Positions 1 through 5,611 of a stretch of DNA of 6,446 bases are shown one piece after another. How positions within the stretch are numbered: the stretch's first letter is position 1; each line of letters begins with the position of its first letter. The stretch comes from Cyanobacteria bacterium M_surface_7_m2_040. GTDB lineage: Bacteria > Cyanobacteriota > Cyanobacteriia > PCC-6307 > Cyanobiaceae. The notes under the pieces were generated by a model. The model was not told the origin of the DNA. It searched no databases and worked only from the letters and a program-made list of their open reading frames with translations. The translations under genes were made by a program, and so were the position numbers. Location: NCBI GenBank assembly GCA_016882555.1, contig VGPQ01000080.1, positions 1 to 6,446 of the forward strand, written 5' to 3'.

Positions 1-1143
1 AACATCGAACGCAAGCTGGAGACGGCAGCCACACAACGCCTCGCCAAGACCGCCAACGGCCAGCAATCCAGTCTTGGGAAAAGTCTTTCGAGCCTGTTAG
101 AGCAACGACCGGGAATCAAGGAAAAAGCGATTTTTGCCAGCAAACTGGCGGCGCTGGTCGATGCAGGCGTACCGATCTTGCGCGGCATCGAGCTGATGGC
201 CAAGCAACAGAAGATGCCGCTGTTCAAGCGAGCCCTTGAGGCGATCACCATGGACGTGAATCAGGGTGTAGCCCTGGGACCGGCCATGAGGCGCTGGCCC
301 CAGGTGTTTGACAAGCTGAGTGTTGCCATGGTCGACGCCGGCGAAGCCGGTGGTGTGCTCGATGAATCGCTAAAGCGCTTGTCAAAGCTGCTGGAAGACA
401 ACGCCAAACTGCAAAATCAAATCAAAGGAGCCCTGGGCTACCCAGTGGCCGTTTTATTCATTGCTGTTGCCGTTTTCCTGGGCATGACAATATTCATCAT
501 TCCTGTTTTTGCAGGAATTTTTGATGATCTTGGAGCAGAACTTCCCCTGTTCACTCAGATCATGATTGACCTAAGCAAATTGCTGCGCTCACCATTTGCG
601 CTGGTCCTCGTTGGCATTCTGGTGGCAGGCGTCTTTTTGTTCACACGCTTCTATGCAACTCCAATTGGCAAACGCAAGGTGGACGCCTTTGTGCTGAAAG
701 TCCCCCTGTTTGGCGACCTCATCCAGAAAACAGCCACAGCCCAATTCTGCCGAACCTTCAGCTCCCTGACGCGCGCGGGGGTTCCAATCCTGATGGCCCT
801 GGAGATCGTCAAGGAAATCACCGGCAACAGCATCATCTGCGATGCCATCAATCAAAGTCGAGACGATGTGACCCAAGGCATTCCGCTGAGCATTGCCTTG
901 GCGAGCAAAAATGTGTTTCCCGATATGGCTATCGGCATGCTCGCGATTGGCGAAGAAACGGGCGAACTTGATGCAATGCTGTCAAAAGTTGCTGATTTTT
1001 ACGAAGACGAAGTGTCGGCCATCACCAAAGCAATCACTTCAATGCTTGAACCGGCCATGATCGTGATTGTGGGTGGCATTGTCGGTTCATTGTTGCTTGC
1101 GATGTATCTGCCAATGTTCTCGATCTTTGACCAGATTAAATAG
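1..1143 (+). CDS. pilC: Type IV pilus inner-membrane platform protein PilC (GspF family), 5' end cut by window edge
   Basis: PilC is the polytopic inner-membrane platform of the type IV pilus. It links the PilB/PilT motor ATPases to pilin assembly and retraction, which serve motility, adhesion and DNA uptake. The frame is open from base 1 (first residues NIERKLETAA) to a TAG at 1141-1143, giving 380 visible residues. The family is usually about 400, so only some 20-30 N-terminal residues are missing. A TTG at 178 in this frame is not the start, because the first conserved domain already begins upstream of it. Two T2SSF domains are seen at about residues 45-168 (FASKLAALVDAGVPILRGIE) and 249-370 (FCRTFSSLTRAGVPILMALE); the internal duplication is the family hallmark. 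Hydrophobic segments lie at about 147-170, 199-218 and 352-375, matching the usual three-helix topology. G+C is near 50%, well below the neighbours. pilB and pilT would be expected upstream, outside the window. Family assignment is firm. Confidence 0.95.
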   Translation, partial: NIERKLETAATQRLAKTANGQQSSLGKSLSSLLEQRPGIKEKAIFASKLAALVDAGVPILRGIELMAKQQKMPLFKRALEAITMDVNQGVALGPAMRRWPQVFDKLSVAMVDAGEAGGVLDESLKRLSKLLEDNAKLQNQIKGALGYPVAVLFIAVAVFLGMTIFIIPVFAGIFDDLGAELPLFTQIMIDLSKLLRSPFALVLVGILVAGVFLFTRFYATPIGKRKVDAFVLKVPLFGDLIQKTATAQFCRTFSSLTRAGVPILMALEIVKEITGNSIICDAINQSRDDVTQGIPLSIALASKNVFPDMAIGMLAIGEETGELDAMLSKVADFYEDEVSAITKAITSMLEPAMIVIVGGIVGSLLLAMYLPMFSIFDQIK

Positions 1144-1160
1144 ACCCAAATTAAATAGAC
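1131..1160 (+). repeat. 15-bp tandem direct repeat spanning the pilC stop codon
   Basis: Two adjacent 15-base units, ccagattaaatagac (1131-1145) and ccaaattaaatagac (1146-1160), differ at one base. Because the unit is a multiple of three, the second copy stays in the pilC frame: after the TAG stop the frame reads T-Q-I-K and then a second TAG. The pilC end is therefore FDQIK-stop-TQIK-stop. This looks like a recent local duplication. A smaller repeat follows at once, acaagtaa (1159-1166) and acaagcaa (1167-1174). Confidence 0.85.
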
Positions 1161-1216
1161 AAGTAAACAAGCAAATCCGATCGCAAAGCAGCTCACAAGA
1201 CATGCGGACCAGGTGA
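1144..1216. other. AT-rich convergent spacer between pilC and the flavoprotein gene
   Basis: These 73 bases separate the pilC stop from the stop of the convergent flavoprotein gene. Apart from the second repeat copy and the acaag repeat, I see no gene and no convincing intrinsic terminator. The best inverted pair is gaccag (1207-1212) with ctgggtc (1225-1231). It needs a bulge and a 12-base loop and has no T tract, so I do not call it a terminator. The sequence ccgatcgc (1177-1184) is one base off the cyanobacterial HIP1 octamer. Confidence 0.6.
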
Positions 1217-2518
1217 TCAAACGTCTGGGTCGATGTTGGCCAGAGCCTGGGCAGCCAGCCAGCCCGACGTCCAGCAGTGCTGAAAGTTGAAGCCGCCGGT
1301 GATGCCATCCACATCCAGCAGCTCACCCACCACCTGAAGACCGGCACAAACCCGACTTTCCATCGTGGCCATGTTGATCTCACCGAGGTCGACGCCGCCG
1401 GCGGTCACAAACTCTTCGCCAAAGGGGCCGCGGCCGGTGATGCGGTAGCGGCTCGCTGTGAGGCCCTGCACCAGAGCTCGTTGGCGGGTGCGGGGCAGAT
1501 CGGCCCAGCGCAGCTGTGGATCCACGCCCGCCGCTGCCAGCAGATGCAACCACAGACGGCGGCTGAGGGCGCTCCAGGGACGCCAACGGCCCAGCTGGCG
1601 CCTGGCCTGCTCGCTGCGCCATTGATCGATCAGGGCCTCCAGCTCAACCGCCGAACGGGGCCCGGCCCAGTTGACCACCAGCTCGCCGCCGTAGCCGGCC
1701 GCTTTGAGGTCGCGGGCTGCAAACGCCGTCAACTTCAACAGAGCTGGGCCGCTGAGGCCCTTGTGGGTGATCAACACCGCCCCGCTCTGACGAAAAACCC
1801 GCGGCTCAGCCGACGGAAGCTCCAGATTCAGCTGCAGGTCGACCGGAGCCATCGCCACCCCGGCCAGCTCCAGCAGGGTTCGCTCTGCCAGGGCCAGGCT
1901 GAACAGCGACGGCACGGGCGGCACCACGCGATGGCCCAGCCCTGCAGCGAGCATGCGGCCGCTGGGATGGCCACCGGTGGCCAGCACCAGGCGACGGCAG
2001 GCGATCGACTTCTGCCGAGCTTCTGCAGTGGAGCGATGGGTCACGCGCTCGGCGGAACAGCGCGCCACGCCCTCAAATCCACCACTGCTGCGGCTCACCG
2101 CCTGCAGCGATGCGCCGATATGCAGCTGCACCCCCGCCCGCCGGGCTGCCTGGCGCAAGCTGGCCACCACCGATTCGGAGCTGTTGGAGCGGGGAAACAT
2201 CCGCCCGTCGGCTTCCTCCACCAACGTCAGACCGTGCGCCTCGAACCAGGCGACCGCATCACCGGTGGCAAAGCGGGAAAAGGGTCCCCGCAGGGCCCGT
2301 TCGCCCCGGGGGTAATGGCCCACCAACGCCCGCGGATCCCAGCAGGCATGGGTCACATTGCAGCGGCCACCGCCGCTGATGCGCACCTTTTGCAACGGCT
2401 CGGCCGTGGCCTCGAGCAGATGCACATCGGCCACCCCTGCCTCGGCGGCGGCGATGGCGGTCATGAAGCCTGACGCCCCACCCCCCGCCACCAGCACCGA
2501 GACCCGATCAGGAAGCAT
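1217..2518 (-). CDS. HI0933/BaiN-like FAD-dependent flavoprotein (NAD(P)/FAD-dependent oxidoreductase)
   Basis: This 433-residue protein belongs to the HI0933/YhiN/BaiN group of cytosolic flavoproteins, often labelled aminoacetone-oxidase-family FAD-binding enzymes. The physiological substrate is unknown for most members, so only the FAD-binding oxidoreductase role is claimed. The N-terminal dinucleotide-binding motif AGGGASG is at residues 11-17. The family signature GGGRCNVT is at 49-56, ATGG at 180-183 and HKGLSGP at 252-258. The C-terminal FAD segment has AGGV at 373-376 and GELLDVDGITGGFNFQ at 398-413. All landmarks are present in order, so the gene looks intact. Its length slightly exceeds the roughly 400 of HI0933/YhiN; a Ser/Arg-rich stretch at about 151-177 may account for part of this. 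The ATG at 2518 places the Rossmann motif at the usual distance from the N terminus. No Shine-Dalgarno sequence is evident upstream, which is common in cyanobacteria. It is divergent from dusA and convergent with pilC. Confidence 0.9.
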   Translation of the reverse strand: MLPDRVSVLVAGGGASGFMTAIAAAEAGVADVHLLEATAEPLQKVRISGGGRCNVTHACWDPRALVGHYPRGERALRGPFSRFATGDAVAWFEAHGLTLVEEADGRMFPRSNSSESVVASLRQAARRAGVQLHIGASLQAVSRSSGGFEGVARCSAERVTHRSTAEARQKSIACRRLVLATGGHPSGRMLAAGLGHRVVPPVPSLFSLALAERTLLELAGVAMAPVDLQLNLELPSAEPRVFRQSGAVLITHKGLSGPALLKLTAFAARDLKAAGYGGELVVNWAGPRSAVELEALIDQWRSEQARRQLGRWRPWSALSRRLWLHLLAAAGVDPQLRWADLPRTRQRALVQGLTASRYRITGRGPFGEEFVTAGGVDLGEINMATMESRVCAGLQVVGELLDVDGITGGFNFQHCWTSGWLAAQALANIDPDV

Positions 2519-2540
2519 GGTTGGGCAGCATGGAGCGATG
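2516..2540. promoter_or_regulatory. Compact divergent start region of the flavoprotein gene and dusA
   Basis: The flavoprotein ATG (complement of 2516-2518) and the chosen dusA ATG (2538-2540) are separated by 19 bases. An alternative in-frame dusA ATG lies at 2517-2519, inside the palindrome CATG at 2516-2519, whose other strand is the flavoprotein start. GGAG at 2532-2535 is only two bases before the 2538 ATG, too close for a good ribosome-binding site. Each gene's promoter must lie at least partly inside the other gene's coding sequence. I could not identify a -10 element with confidence. Confidence 0.5.
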
Positions 2541-3551
2541 ACGCAGGCCTATCGCTTCAGTGTGGCCCCCATGCTGGACTACACCGATCGGCACTTCCGG
2601 GTGCTGATGCGGCAGATCAGCCGGGCCAGCCTGCTGTACACCGAAATGGTGGTGGCCCAGGCGATCCACCATGCCAACCAGGATCCCGATGCCGGCAGCC
2701 GCGCGGCGCGGCTGGAGCGTCTGATCGGCTTTGACCCGATCGAGAAGCCGCTGGCGCTGCAGCTGGGCGGCGATGATCCGGCGCTGCTGGCTGAGGCCGC
2801 CGGCCTCGCTGCCGAGCGGGGCTTCGACGAGATCAACCTCAACGTTGGTTGCCCCAGCGAGAAGGTGCGCCAGGGTCGCTTCGGCGCCTGCCTGATGGCG
2901 GATCCCCAGCGGGTGGCCGCCTGCGTGCAGGCCATGGGACACGCCAGCGGGCTGCCGATCACGGTCAAACACCGCATCGGCATCGACGATCTGGACAGCT
3001 ACGAAGCCCTGCTGCGGTTCGTGGACACCGTGACGGCGGGGGGCGCCTGCCGCCTGGCCGTGCACGCCCGCAAGGCCTGGCTCAACGGACTCGACCCCAA
3101 GCAGAACCGCACCATCCCACCCCTGCGGTACGACCTGGTGCATCAGCTGAAGCGGGACCGGCCTGCACTCACCATCGAACTCAATGGCGGCCTGGGCACA
3201 CTGGAGGAGTGCCTGGTGCAGCTGCAGCGGGTCGATGGTGTGATGGTGGGACGGGCCGTGTATGAGCATCCGCTGCGCTGGAGCAGCGTCGATGCCGCAA
3301 TCCATGAACGGCCGAGCCAGGAACCGCTGAAGGCCTCAACGGTGGTGCGGGGGCTGCTGCCCCACGCCGAACGCTGGCAGCAGAGCGGTGGCCGCCTCTG
3401 GGCCATCGCCCGTCACCTGGTGCACCTGGTGGAAGGGGTTCCGGGAGCCCGCCACTGGCGAGCACAGCTCAGCCGCGAGGCCGGGGCCCGCGACGCAGGT
3501 CCTGAGGTCTTGGAGCGGGCAGCCCTGCAGCTGGAAGCCAGAGGACTCTGA
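2538..3551 (+). CDS. dusA: tRNA-dihydrouridine synthase, DusA type
   Basis: This FMN enzyme reduces specific uridines in the tRNA D-loop to dihydrouridine using NADPH in the cytosol; E. coli DusA acts at U20/U20a. The 337-residue product matches the family length of about 330. The FMN-binding start PMLDYTDRHFR is at residues 11-21. NVGCPSEKV at 102-110 holds the catalytic Cys105, followed by the DusA-style QGRFGACLM (112-120). KHRIG at 144-148 and HARKAW at 176-181 supply the Lys and His residues expected around the flavin. NGG at 216-218 and GRA at 238-240 bind the flavin phosphate. The last 90 or so residues form the helical tRNA-binding domain. HARKAWLNGL followed by NRTIPPL is typical of DusA rather than DusB or DusC. 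I chose the ATG at 2538 because the family begins a few residues before the PML motif. The ATG at 2517 would add seven residues, and an even longer open frame upstream only shadows the divergent flavoprotein gene. Confidence 0.93.
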   Translation: MTQAYRFSVAPMLDYTDRHFRVLMRQISRASLLYTEMVVAQAIHHANQDPDAGSRAARLERLIGFDPIEKPLALQLGGDDPALLAEAAGLAAERGFDEINLNVGCPSEKVRQGRFGACLMADPQRVAACVQAMGHASGLPITVKHRIGIDDLDSYEALLRFVDTVTAGGACRLAVHARKAWLNGLDPKQNRTIPPLRYDLVHQLKRDRPALTIELNGGLGTLEECLVQLQRVDGVMVGRAVYEHPLRWSSVDAAIHERPSQEPLKASTVVRGLLPHAERWQQSGGRLWAIARHLVHLVEGVPGARHWRAQLSREAGARDAGPEVLERAALQLEARGL

Positions 3552-3555
3552 TGGC

Positions 3556-4083
3556 TCAGCCTTCAGCCCCGGGGTAGCCCTCATCGCCGCCGCTGCTGCG
3601 CCGGCGGCGGGTGCGGCCGGCATCAAAACTGTCGGCAGCCCCGTAGCCACCACCACCGCCGTAGCTGCGGTCTTCCCAGCCGCGGGCCCCGGAGCCGCGA
3701 TCGCCGCCGCCACCGCCGGCGCTGGCGCCATAACCGCCGCCGCTTTTGTAGCCGCCGCCAGAACCACCACCACCGGAATAACCACCACCACCACCGCCGC
3801 CGTAACCGCCACCGCCACGGCGGGGACCGCCGCCGCCGGCAGCGCGGGGTTCAGCCTTGTTGATGCGCAGCGGCCGGCCCATCAGCTCGGCCCCCTGCAA
3901 CGCTTCAATGGCCCGACCTTCACACTCCTCGTCGACCATTTCGACAAAGGCGAAGCCGCGCTTGCGGCCGGTATCACGCTCCAGCGGTAGGGAGCAGTTC
4001 ACCACCTCGCCGTAGGGTGAAAACAGCTCGGCGACATCGTTCTGCTCGGCGCGGAACGGCAGATTGCCAACAAAGATGCTCAC
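3556..4083 (-). CDS. Glycine-rich RRM RNA-binding protein (cyanobacterial Rbp type)
   Basis: This predicted 175-residue protein has one N-terminal RNA recognition motif and a glycine-rich tail, the layout of cyanobacterial Rbp proteins. Some of these are cold-induced, and some have been linked to mRNA localisation near thylakoids; the role of this copy is inferred only. RNP2 is IFVGNL (residues 3-8) and RNP1 is RGFAFVEM (42-49), with the aromatic residues that stack on RNA. The RRM ends near residue 80. Residues 83-148 are mostly Gly with scattered Tyr, Ser and Arg. A conserved-looking ARGWEDRSYG stretch (133-142) and a basic patch RTRRRRSS (157-164) follow. I chose the GTG at 4083 because the family starts MSIFVGNLPF. 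An ATG at 4122 would add 13 residues (MWFLGLPGWPFRF) unlike any RRM. No Shine-Dalgarno sequence is visible. The gene lies 51 bp downstream of argH on the same strand and ends four bases from the dusA stop. Confidence 0.92.
   Translation of the reverse strand: MSIFVGNLPFRAEQNDVAELFSPYGEVVNCSLPLERDTGRKRGFAFVEMVDEECEGRAIEALQGAELMGRPLRINKAEPRAAGGGGPRRGGGGYGGGGGGGYSGGGGSGGGYKSGGGYGASAGGGGGDRGSGARGWEDRSYGGGGGYGAADSFDAGRTRRRRSSGGDEGYPGAEG
3697..3704. repeat. HIP1 octamer GCGATCGC (in the RNA-binding protein gene)
   Basis: This is a perfect copy of the palindromic octamer GCGATCGC, the highly iterated palindrome of many cyanobacterial genomes. It lies within the glycine-rich coding tract. One copy could also arise by chance in such GC-rich DNA. 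Confidence 0.5.
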
Positions 4084-4089
4084 GAAGCG

Positions 4090-4110
4090 AAAAGGCCAGC
4101 CAGGCAGGCC
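4090..4110 (-). terminator. Small hairpin plus U4 in the argH-rbp gap: weak terminator or leader structure
   Basis: Read on the minus strand the sequence is ggcctgcctggctggcc followed by tttt. GGCC pairs with GGCC, then comes a U-U mismatch, then GC with GC around a 3-base loop, and four U residues follow directly. This resembles a short intrinsic terminator for argH. The stem is short and the U tract is interrupted by C after four bases. It sits seven bases before the GTG of the RNA-binding protein gene, so it could instead be a leader structure controlling that gene. Confidence 0.35.
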
Positions 4111-4134
4111 CAGGAACCACACAACCCGCGCAGC

Positions 4135-5544
4135 CTAAGCCGGCTGGGCGCCGCTGCCGAGCCGAATGCGGATCTGCTGCAGCTGCTGTTGCACCTGGTC
4201 AAAGCCGGTGCCCCCTTCACTACGGCGGGCTGACACGACCTGGCGGGGGTCAATGGCGGCGTAAATGTCATCGGCAAAGGCCGGATGCAGCTGCTGCCAG
4301 CGCTCCAGCGGCAGGTCGCGCAGCAACACGCCCTCGGCCAGAGCGCTCTTCACCAACCCGCCCACCAGCTGATACGCCTCGCGGAAGGGCACACCGCGGG
4401 CCACCAGGTAGTCGGCCACATCGGTGGCATTGGAAAAATCGCTGGCCACGGCCTGCTCCAGGCGCTGGGGCCTGAACGTCAGACCCTCCTCAAACAGGAT
4501 CGCCATCGCCTCAAGGCAGTCGCGCACGGTGCGGACGCCGTCGAACAGCGCTTCCTTGTCTTCCTGGAAGTCCTTGTTGTAGGCCAGGGGCAGGCCCTTG
4601 ATCATGGTGAGCAGGCCCATCAGGTGGCCAAACACCCGCCCGCTCTTGCCGCGCACCAGCTCGGGCACATCGGGATTCTTCTTCTGCGGCATCAGGCTGC
4701 TGCCGGTGGCGCAGCGGTCGCTGAGTGACACGAAGCCGAACTCCTCGGACGCCCACAGGATCACCTCCTCGCCGAGGCGGCTCAGATGCACCAGCACCAG
4801 CGACGCCGCGGCCATGAACTCAACGGCAAAATCGCGATCGCTGACCGCATCAAGGCTGTTGGCGTAGATCTGCTCAAAGCCAAGCTCGGCAGCGGTCTGG
4901 CGCCGGTCGATCGGCACCGGCGTGCCGGCCAGGGCTGCAGCACCCAGGGGGCAGATATTGACGCGGCGGCGCACATCGGCCAGGCGGGCCCGGTCGCGCT
5001 CCGCCATCTCGATGTAGGCCAGCAGATGGTGGGCCAGGCACAGGGGCTGGGCCCGCTGCAGGTGGGTGTACCCGGGGATCAGGGTGTCCGCATGGCGCTC
5101 GGCCTGATCCAGCAGCGCCCGTTCGAAGCGCTGCAGATCGCCATCGATGGCGTCGATCTGCTGACGCAACCAGAGGCGCACATCGGTGCCCACCTGGTCG
5201 TTGCGCGAGCGGCCGGTGTGCAGCTTTTTGCCCAGGGGTCCGATCAGGGCAATCAGGCGCCGCTCGACCGCAAAGTGAACGTCTTCATCGGCGAGGCCAG
5301 GGTTGAAATCACCAGCTGCGGCTTCGGTGCGGATCGCCTCGAGGCCGGCGATGATCGCCTCGGCGTCGGCCTCACTGATCACGCCGCAGCGGCCCAGCAT
5401 GCGGGCGTGGGCCACCGACCCGTCAAGGTCTTGCTGCAGCAGCGCGATGTCAAAGCCGATCGAGGCGTTGAACCGCTCGATCGCCGGATGCAGCCCCTGT
5501 TCAAAGCGCTGACTCCAGGTGGAGGCGTTGGAATCGACGGCCAT
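4135..5544 (-). CDS. argH: Argininosuccinate lyase
   Basis: ArgH is a cytosolic homotetramer that cleaves argininosuccinate to arginine and fumarate, the last step of arginine synthesis. The 469-residue product fits the family's usual length of about 460. Landmarks appear in order: HTGRSRNDQ at 109-117, the TH pair at 160-161 in the [10 protein letters not shown] segment (the histidine is implicated in catalysis), DAVSDRDF at 232-239, and the fumarase/aspartase superfamily signature [12 protein letters not shown] at 281-292, with the serine loop (Ser282/Ser283) that contains the catalytic base. The C-terminal SEGGTGF segment is also present. No key residue is missing and no frameshift is seen. 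The ATG at 5544 gives the normal N terminus ([10 protein letters not shown], with the conserved W and RF). The weak GGGGTGAG before it may help ribosome binding. The phosphatase gene lies 67 bp upstream on the same strand, and an RNA-binding protein gene 51 bp downstream. Confidence 0.97.
   Translation of the reverse strand: MAVDSNASTWSQRFEQGLHPAIERFNASIGFDIALLQQDLDGSVAHARMLGRCGVISEADAEAIIAGLEAIRTEAAAGDFNPGLADEDVHFAVERRLIALIGPLGKKLHTGRSRNDQVGTDVRLWLRQQIDAIDGDLQRFERALLDQAERHADTLIPGYTHLQRAQPLCLAHHLLAYIEMAERDRARLADVRRRVNICPLGAAALAGTPVPIDRRQTAAELGFEQIYANSLDAVSDRDFAVEFMAAASLVLVHLSRLGEEVILWASEEFGFVSLSDRCATGSSLMPQKKNPDVPELVRGKSGRVFGHLMGLLTMIKGLPLAYNKDFQEDKEALFDGVRTVRDCLEAMAILFEEGLTFRPQRLEQAVASDFSNATDVADYLVARGVPFREAYQLVGGLVKSALAEGVLLRDLPLERWQQLHPAFADDIYAAIDPRQVVSARRSEGGTGFDQVQQQLQQIRIRLGSGAQPA
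4834..4841. repeat. HIP1 octamer GCGATCGC (in argH)
   Basis: This is a second perfect GCGATCGC, here in the argH codons for the VSDRDFAV region. Two copies in 6.4 kb is slightly above simple expectation and is compatible with a cyanobacterial host, but it is weak evidence alone. Confidence 0.5.
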
Positions 5545-5579
5545 GCCCGCTCACCCCAGGAGCGCTCGAACGCCCTCCA

Positions 5580-5599
5580 GCTTGCCATCGGGCGCAAGC
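5580..5599 (-). other. Inverted repeat between the phosphatase gene and argH
   Basis: GCTTGC (5580-5585) and GCAAGC (5594-5599) form a perfect 6-bp inverted repeat around an 8-base loop. On the transcript an alternative fold is possible: GCUU with AAGC enclosing GCC-CGAU-GGC with a 2-base bulge. No U tract follows, so it is not a typical intrinsic terminator. It lies in the 67-bp gap (5545-5611) where an argH leader would be. An 8-base palindrome, gagcgctc, lies at 5560-5567 in the same gap. Function is unknown. Confidence 0.3.
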
Positions 5600-5611
5600 A
5601 ACCCAACCGTC

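Noticed and set aside
178..180. TTG as the start of pilC
   Set aside because: The frame is open to base 1 and the first T2SSF domain begins near base 133, so the true start lies outside the window.
1207..1231. Possible terminator hairpin at the end of the flavoprotein gene
   Set aside because: The stem needs a bulge, the loop is 12 bases, there is no T tract, and it overlaps the last codons.
1277..2473. 398-codon open frame on the plus strand opposite the flavoprotein gene
   Set aside because: It is an antisense shadow in GC-rich DNA. The product is rich in His, Gln, Ala and Gly with no recognisable domain, while the minus strand encodes all flavoprotein motifs.
2508..3305. 265-codon open frame on the minus strand opposite dusA
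   Set aside because: Antisense shadow of dusA; the composition is low-complexity His/Gln/Ala/Gly and no family is recognisable.
3640..3837. CRISPR or satellite-like repeat array
   Set aside because: The repetition is only of glycine codons within an open frame, with irregular period and no spacers.
3388..3990. 200-codon plus-strand frame rich in Ala and Thr
   Set aside because: It is the reverse complement of the glycine codon repeats of the RNA-binding protein gene; GGN codons read backwards give Ala, Thr and Pro.
4084..4122. ATG at 4122 as the start of the RNA-binding protein
   Set aside because: The 13 extra residues are hydrophobic and overlap the hairpin; family members start right at MSIFVGNLPF, which fits the GTG at 4083.
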